This document shows, in pieces, positions 63,045-64,000 of a stretch of 64,000 nucleotides of DNA (its first letter is position 1; every line of letters begins with the position of its first letter). The stretch is taken from NCBI RefSeq assembly GCF_017351175.1, contig NZ_JAFMPN010000001.1, positions 203,582 through 267,581 of the forward strand. The letters run 5' to 3'. The DNA is from Desulfovibrio sp. Huiquan2017 (GTDB lineage: Bacteria > Desulfobacterota > Desulfovibrionia > Desulfovibrionales > Desulfovibrionaceae). The notes beneath the pieces are model-generated. The model ran no database searches, was not told the origin of the DNA, and was given only the letters and a program-made list of their open reading frames with translations. Made by a program: the position numbers and the translations under genes.

Positions 63045-64000
63045 CTATTGATGTTTCTTCAGCCAGTCGTGAAACTGCTTGAGCGTCAGGGACCGGCTGG
63101 CCGGGCCGCTGCGCACGAAGAACTCCTCGCCCTTGGCCGCATCCAGAATGGCCGGAGCCGGGGCCGGGACGCAGTGCACACGCAGGACCCGCTTCTCGCA
63201 CACTTCAATGACCTTGCTGTCGATATAACGCGAGAATTCGGTCCCGATATGCCGATCCACCAGGTTGTTGAAGTGCAGGAGCGCCTTGTCGTCGCTGTCG
63301 AACCGGTCCTCGTCGAAACCGGTCACGGTGCCGTCGTCCGCCACACCGATGAGCAGGGTACCGCCCTCGGTGTTGAGGAAGGCGGACACGGTCTTTAGAC
63401 AGGCGTGTTCGATCTCCTTGCCATTCTTGCCCGACTTGAGGTTGAAACGCAGGGTCTGCTTGAATTCGAGTCTGCCGCCCTCCCCCGCCTGGATGAGATC
63501 GGTCACGTCCCCGGCGGTGAGGGCCGCCGCACGACGCATGCCCAGGGATTCGATGCGCCCCCGGTTGCGGTGCAGAATGAAGAGCACGCCGAAGGCCATG
63601 AGTATGAGGACCACGGCGCCGCCCTGGAGAAAGGAGTCGCTGGTCAGGGTGGACAGGACGTTCTTGCGCGGCACGGCCACGCCCAGGGACAAGGTGTCTC
63701 CGAAGATGGACAAGGGCATGGCCCAGGTCCACCAGATCTCGTGGTTGTTGACGAAGGAAAACGGTTTGTCCGGGGCCTTGTTCATTCCTTTGTCACGGGC
63801 GGCCAGACCGGATACGGCCTGCCGGACCACGGGATCGGGCAATTGGTCCGGAGTCAGGGACTGCCCGGCCAGATCCGGGCCGACGTCCGCGCCGAGCCCG
63901 CTCACGGGCATGGCCCGGCCATCGCCCCAATACAGAAAAATCCGTTCGGCTCCGCCCCGCTCGGCCTCGCTCAACTGGGACAGGATGGCTTCGGCCGGAA
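63045..64000 (-). CDS. Membrane sensor protein fused to an AlbA_2/Schlafen domain (cut by window edge)
   Basis: The last 318 residues of a larger protein; it continues past the right edge without a start codon that I would trust. From the visible N-terminus: an extracytoplasmic region that ends ...ISLVGVAVPRK-like FGDTLSLGVAVPRKNVL (a dCache/double-PAS sensor look), one helix LQGGAVVLILMAFGVLFIL, then a cytoplasmic AlbA_2 domain with EGGRLEFKQTLRFNLKSG, KTVSAFLNTEGGTLLIGVADDG and GFDEDRF, the ATP-binding fold shared with Schlafen. It ends with a stretch FFVRSGPASRSLTL. The domain pair suggests signalling from outside to a nucleic-acid or nucleotide target. The sensor ligand is unknown. Confidence 0.78.
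   Translation of the reverse strand, partial: PAEAILSQLSEAERGGAERIFLYWGDGRAMPVSGLGADVGPDLAGQSLTPDQLPDPVVRQAVSGLAARDKGMNKAPDKPFSFVNNHEIWWTWAMPLSIFGDTLSLGVAVPRKNVLSTLTSDSFLQGGAVVLILMAFGVLFILHRNRGRIESLGMRRAAALTAGDVTDLIQAGEGGRLEFKQTLRFNLKSGKNGKEIEHACLKTVSAFLNTEGGTLLIGVADDGTVTGFDEDRFDSDDKALLHFNNLVDRHIGTEFSRYIDSKVIEVCEKRVLRVHCVPAPAPAILDAAKGEEFFVRSGPASRSLTLKQFHDWLKKHQ

Overview
The window is a GC-rich bacterial chromosome segment with no phage, insertion sequence or CRISPR array. The gene content fits a sulfate-reducing deltaproteobacterium of the Desulfovibrio / Pseudodesulfovibrio type. The reasons are a Wolinella-type dihaem fumarate reductase, a complex I operon without the NADH-oxidising subunits, flavodoxin-ferredoxin fusion proteins, and a SLC13 dicarboxylate carrier. 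The genus is inferred from content and protein style, not from a marker gene; no rRNA is present.

Layout. 1-1120 (-): start of a fumarate reductase operon (frdC, frdA, cut by the edge). 1510-6733 (+): M16 protease lipoprotein, a TetR regulator with its own operator, a carboxymuconolactone-decarboxylase-like protein carrying a second copy of that operator, YbjQ and YjdF-like proteins. 6890-10575 (-): aroL-ktrB-ktrA-aroC, shikimate genes interleaved with a K+ uptake system. 10719-15131: a YchF-like P-loop protein, a methyltransferase/MarR pair, a small ferredoxin, an orphan HsdR_N-like protein and an EFR1-type flavoprotein. 15389-27080 (-): a 13-gene complex I operon (A-B-C-D-H-I-J-K, two extra antiporter-type subunits, a tiny membrane protein, M, N). 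27379-34177: a response-regulator diguanylate cyclase, a ComB-like phosphatase, a frameshifted UDP-xylose synthase gene, and two groups of envelope glycosyltransfer or lipid genes. 34340-34416: initiator tRNA-Met, followed by about 690 bp without a gene but with a Fur-box-like site. 35154-41293: SLC13 transporter, small secreted-repeat-like protein, cytochrome c/b fusion, FKBP-methyltransferase fusion, small Cys protein and an aldehyde dehydrogenase. 41656-46553 (-): thiS-G-H-F-E-C under a TPP riboswitch with a terminator attenuator. 46668-52282: zinc-ribbon protein, then SH3 protein, Skp, PriA and a secreted protein. 52344-59225 (-): ftsH-folP-cdaA-cdaR-glmM-galU. 59367-62913 (-): argF-argG-argH. 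63045-64000 (-): a membrane sensor joined to an AlbA_2/Schlafen domain, cut by the right edge.

How they work together. Electron transport is represented by fumarate reductase, the truncated complex I, ferredoxin and EFR1 protein. The SLC13 carrier could bring in the dicarboxylates that FrdCAB reduces. The cdaA-cdaR-glmM block makes c-di-AMP and cell-wall glucosamine phosphate; KtrAB, a classical class of c-di-AMP target in Gram-positive bacteria, lies about 45 kb away in the same window. Biosynthesis blocks (aro, thi, arg, folP) are complete or typical.

The observations most worth following are the twin operators around the TetR promoter with a predicted leaderless tetR mRNA, the complex I composition with four antiporter-type subunits and no E/F/G, the single-base frameshift in the UDP-xylose synthase gene, the FKBP-methyltransferase and sensor-AlbA_2 fusions, and the Fur-box-like site in the long gene-free stretch after the initiator tRNA. 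No clearly new defence or mobile system was seen.
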